Origin: Oscillospiraceae bacterium
GTDB lineage: Bacteria; Bacillota; Clostridia; Oscillospirales; Oscillospiraceae
Direction of reading: 5' to 3'
Assembly (NCBI GenBank): GCA_031290515.1
Contig: JAITNK010000020.1
Location: 1 to 46,575, forward strand
DNA: 46,575 nt
The notes below the pieces were generated by a model. It searched no databases, had not been told where the DNA came from, and saw only the letters and a list, made by a program, of their open reading frames with translations. Numbering within the stretch: the first letter of the stretch is position 1; the number at the start of each line of letters is the position of its first letter. The position numbers were made by a program, and so were the translations under genes. Below, piece after piece: positions 46,535 through 46,575 of the stretch.

Positions 46535-46575
46535 TTCATTTACTCCTTAATTTAACGCTCGGTCGGCAGAGCCTC

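Overview
The window is a high-GC, gene-dense chromosomal segment from a probable Clostridia-type Bacillota; the taxonomy is inference. Most of it is housekeeping genes. The most interesting region is the right third, a long minus-strand operon read from high to low coordinates: asp23/gls24 - nusB - xseA - xseB - ispA - [1.6 kb non-coding] - small membrane protein - dxs - tlyA - nadK - argR - recN. That gene order is the known neighbourhood of OLE (Ornate, Large, Extremophilic) RNA. The 1.6 kb gap contains a ~0.8 kb non-coding segment (about 41790-42640, minus strand) that I interpret as an OLE RNA gene, and the adjacent 183-aa membrane protein is its likely partner OapA. Three features of this OLE locus look unusual. 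(i) A genome-dispersed hairpin repeat appears to be inserted inside the OLE body. (ii) A candidate promoter followed by four 78-bp tandem hairpin units lies in the leader. (iii) A three-strand 11-nt complementarity could let the OLE closing stem and a downstream 21-bp hairpin exclude each other. Other features include a tyrS T-box leader, a candidate ~187-nt intergenic sRNA with promoter and terminator, a FIST / hybrid histidine kinase / TlyA-paralog cluster, and at least four families of dispersed hairpin-forming intergenic repeats. No rRNA, tRNA, CRISPR, prophage or IS transposase was recognised. All calls come from reading the sequence; no database or covariance search was run.
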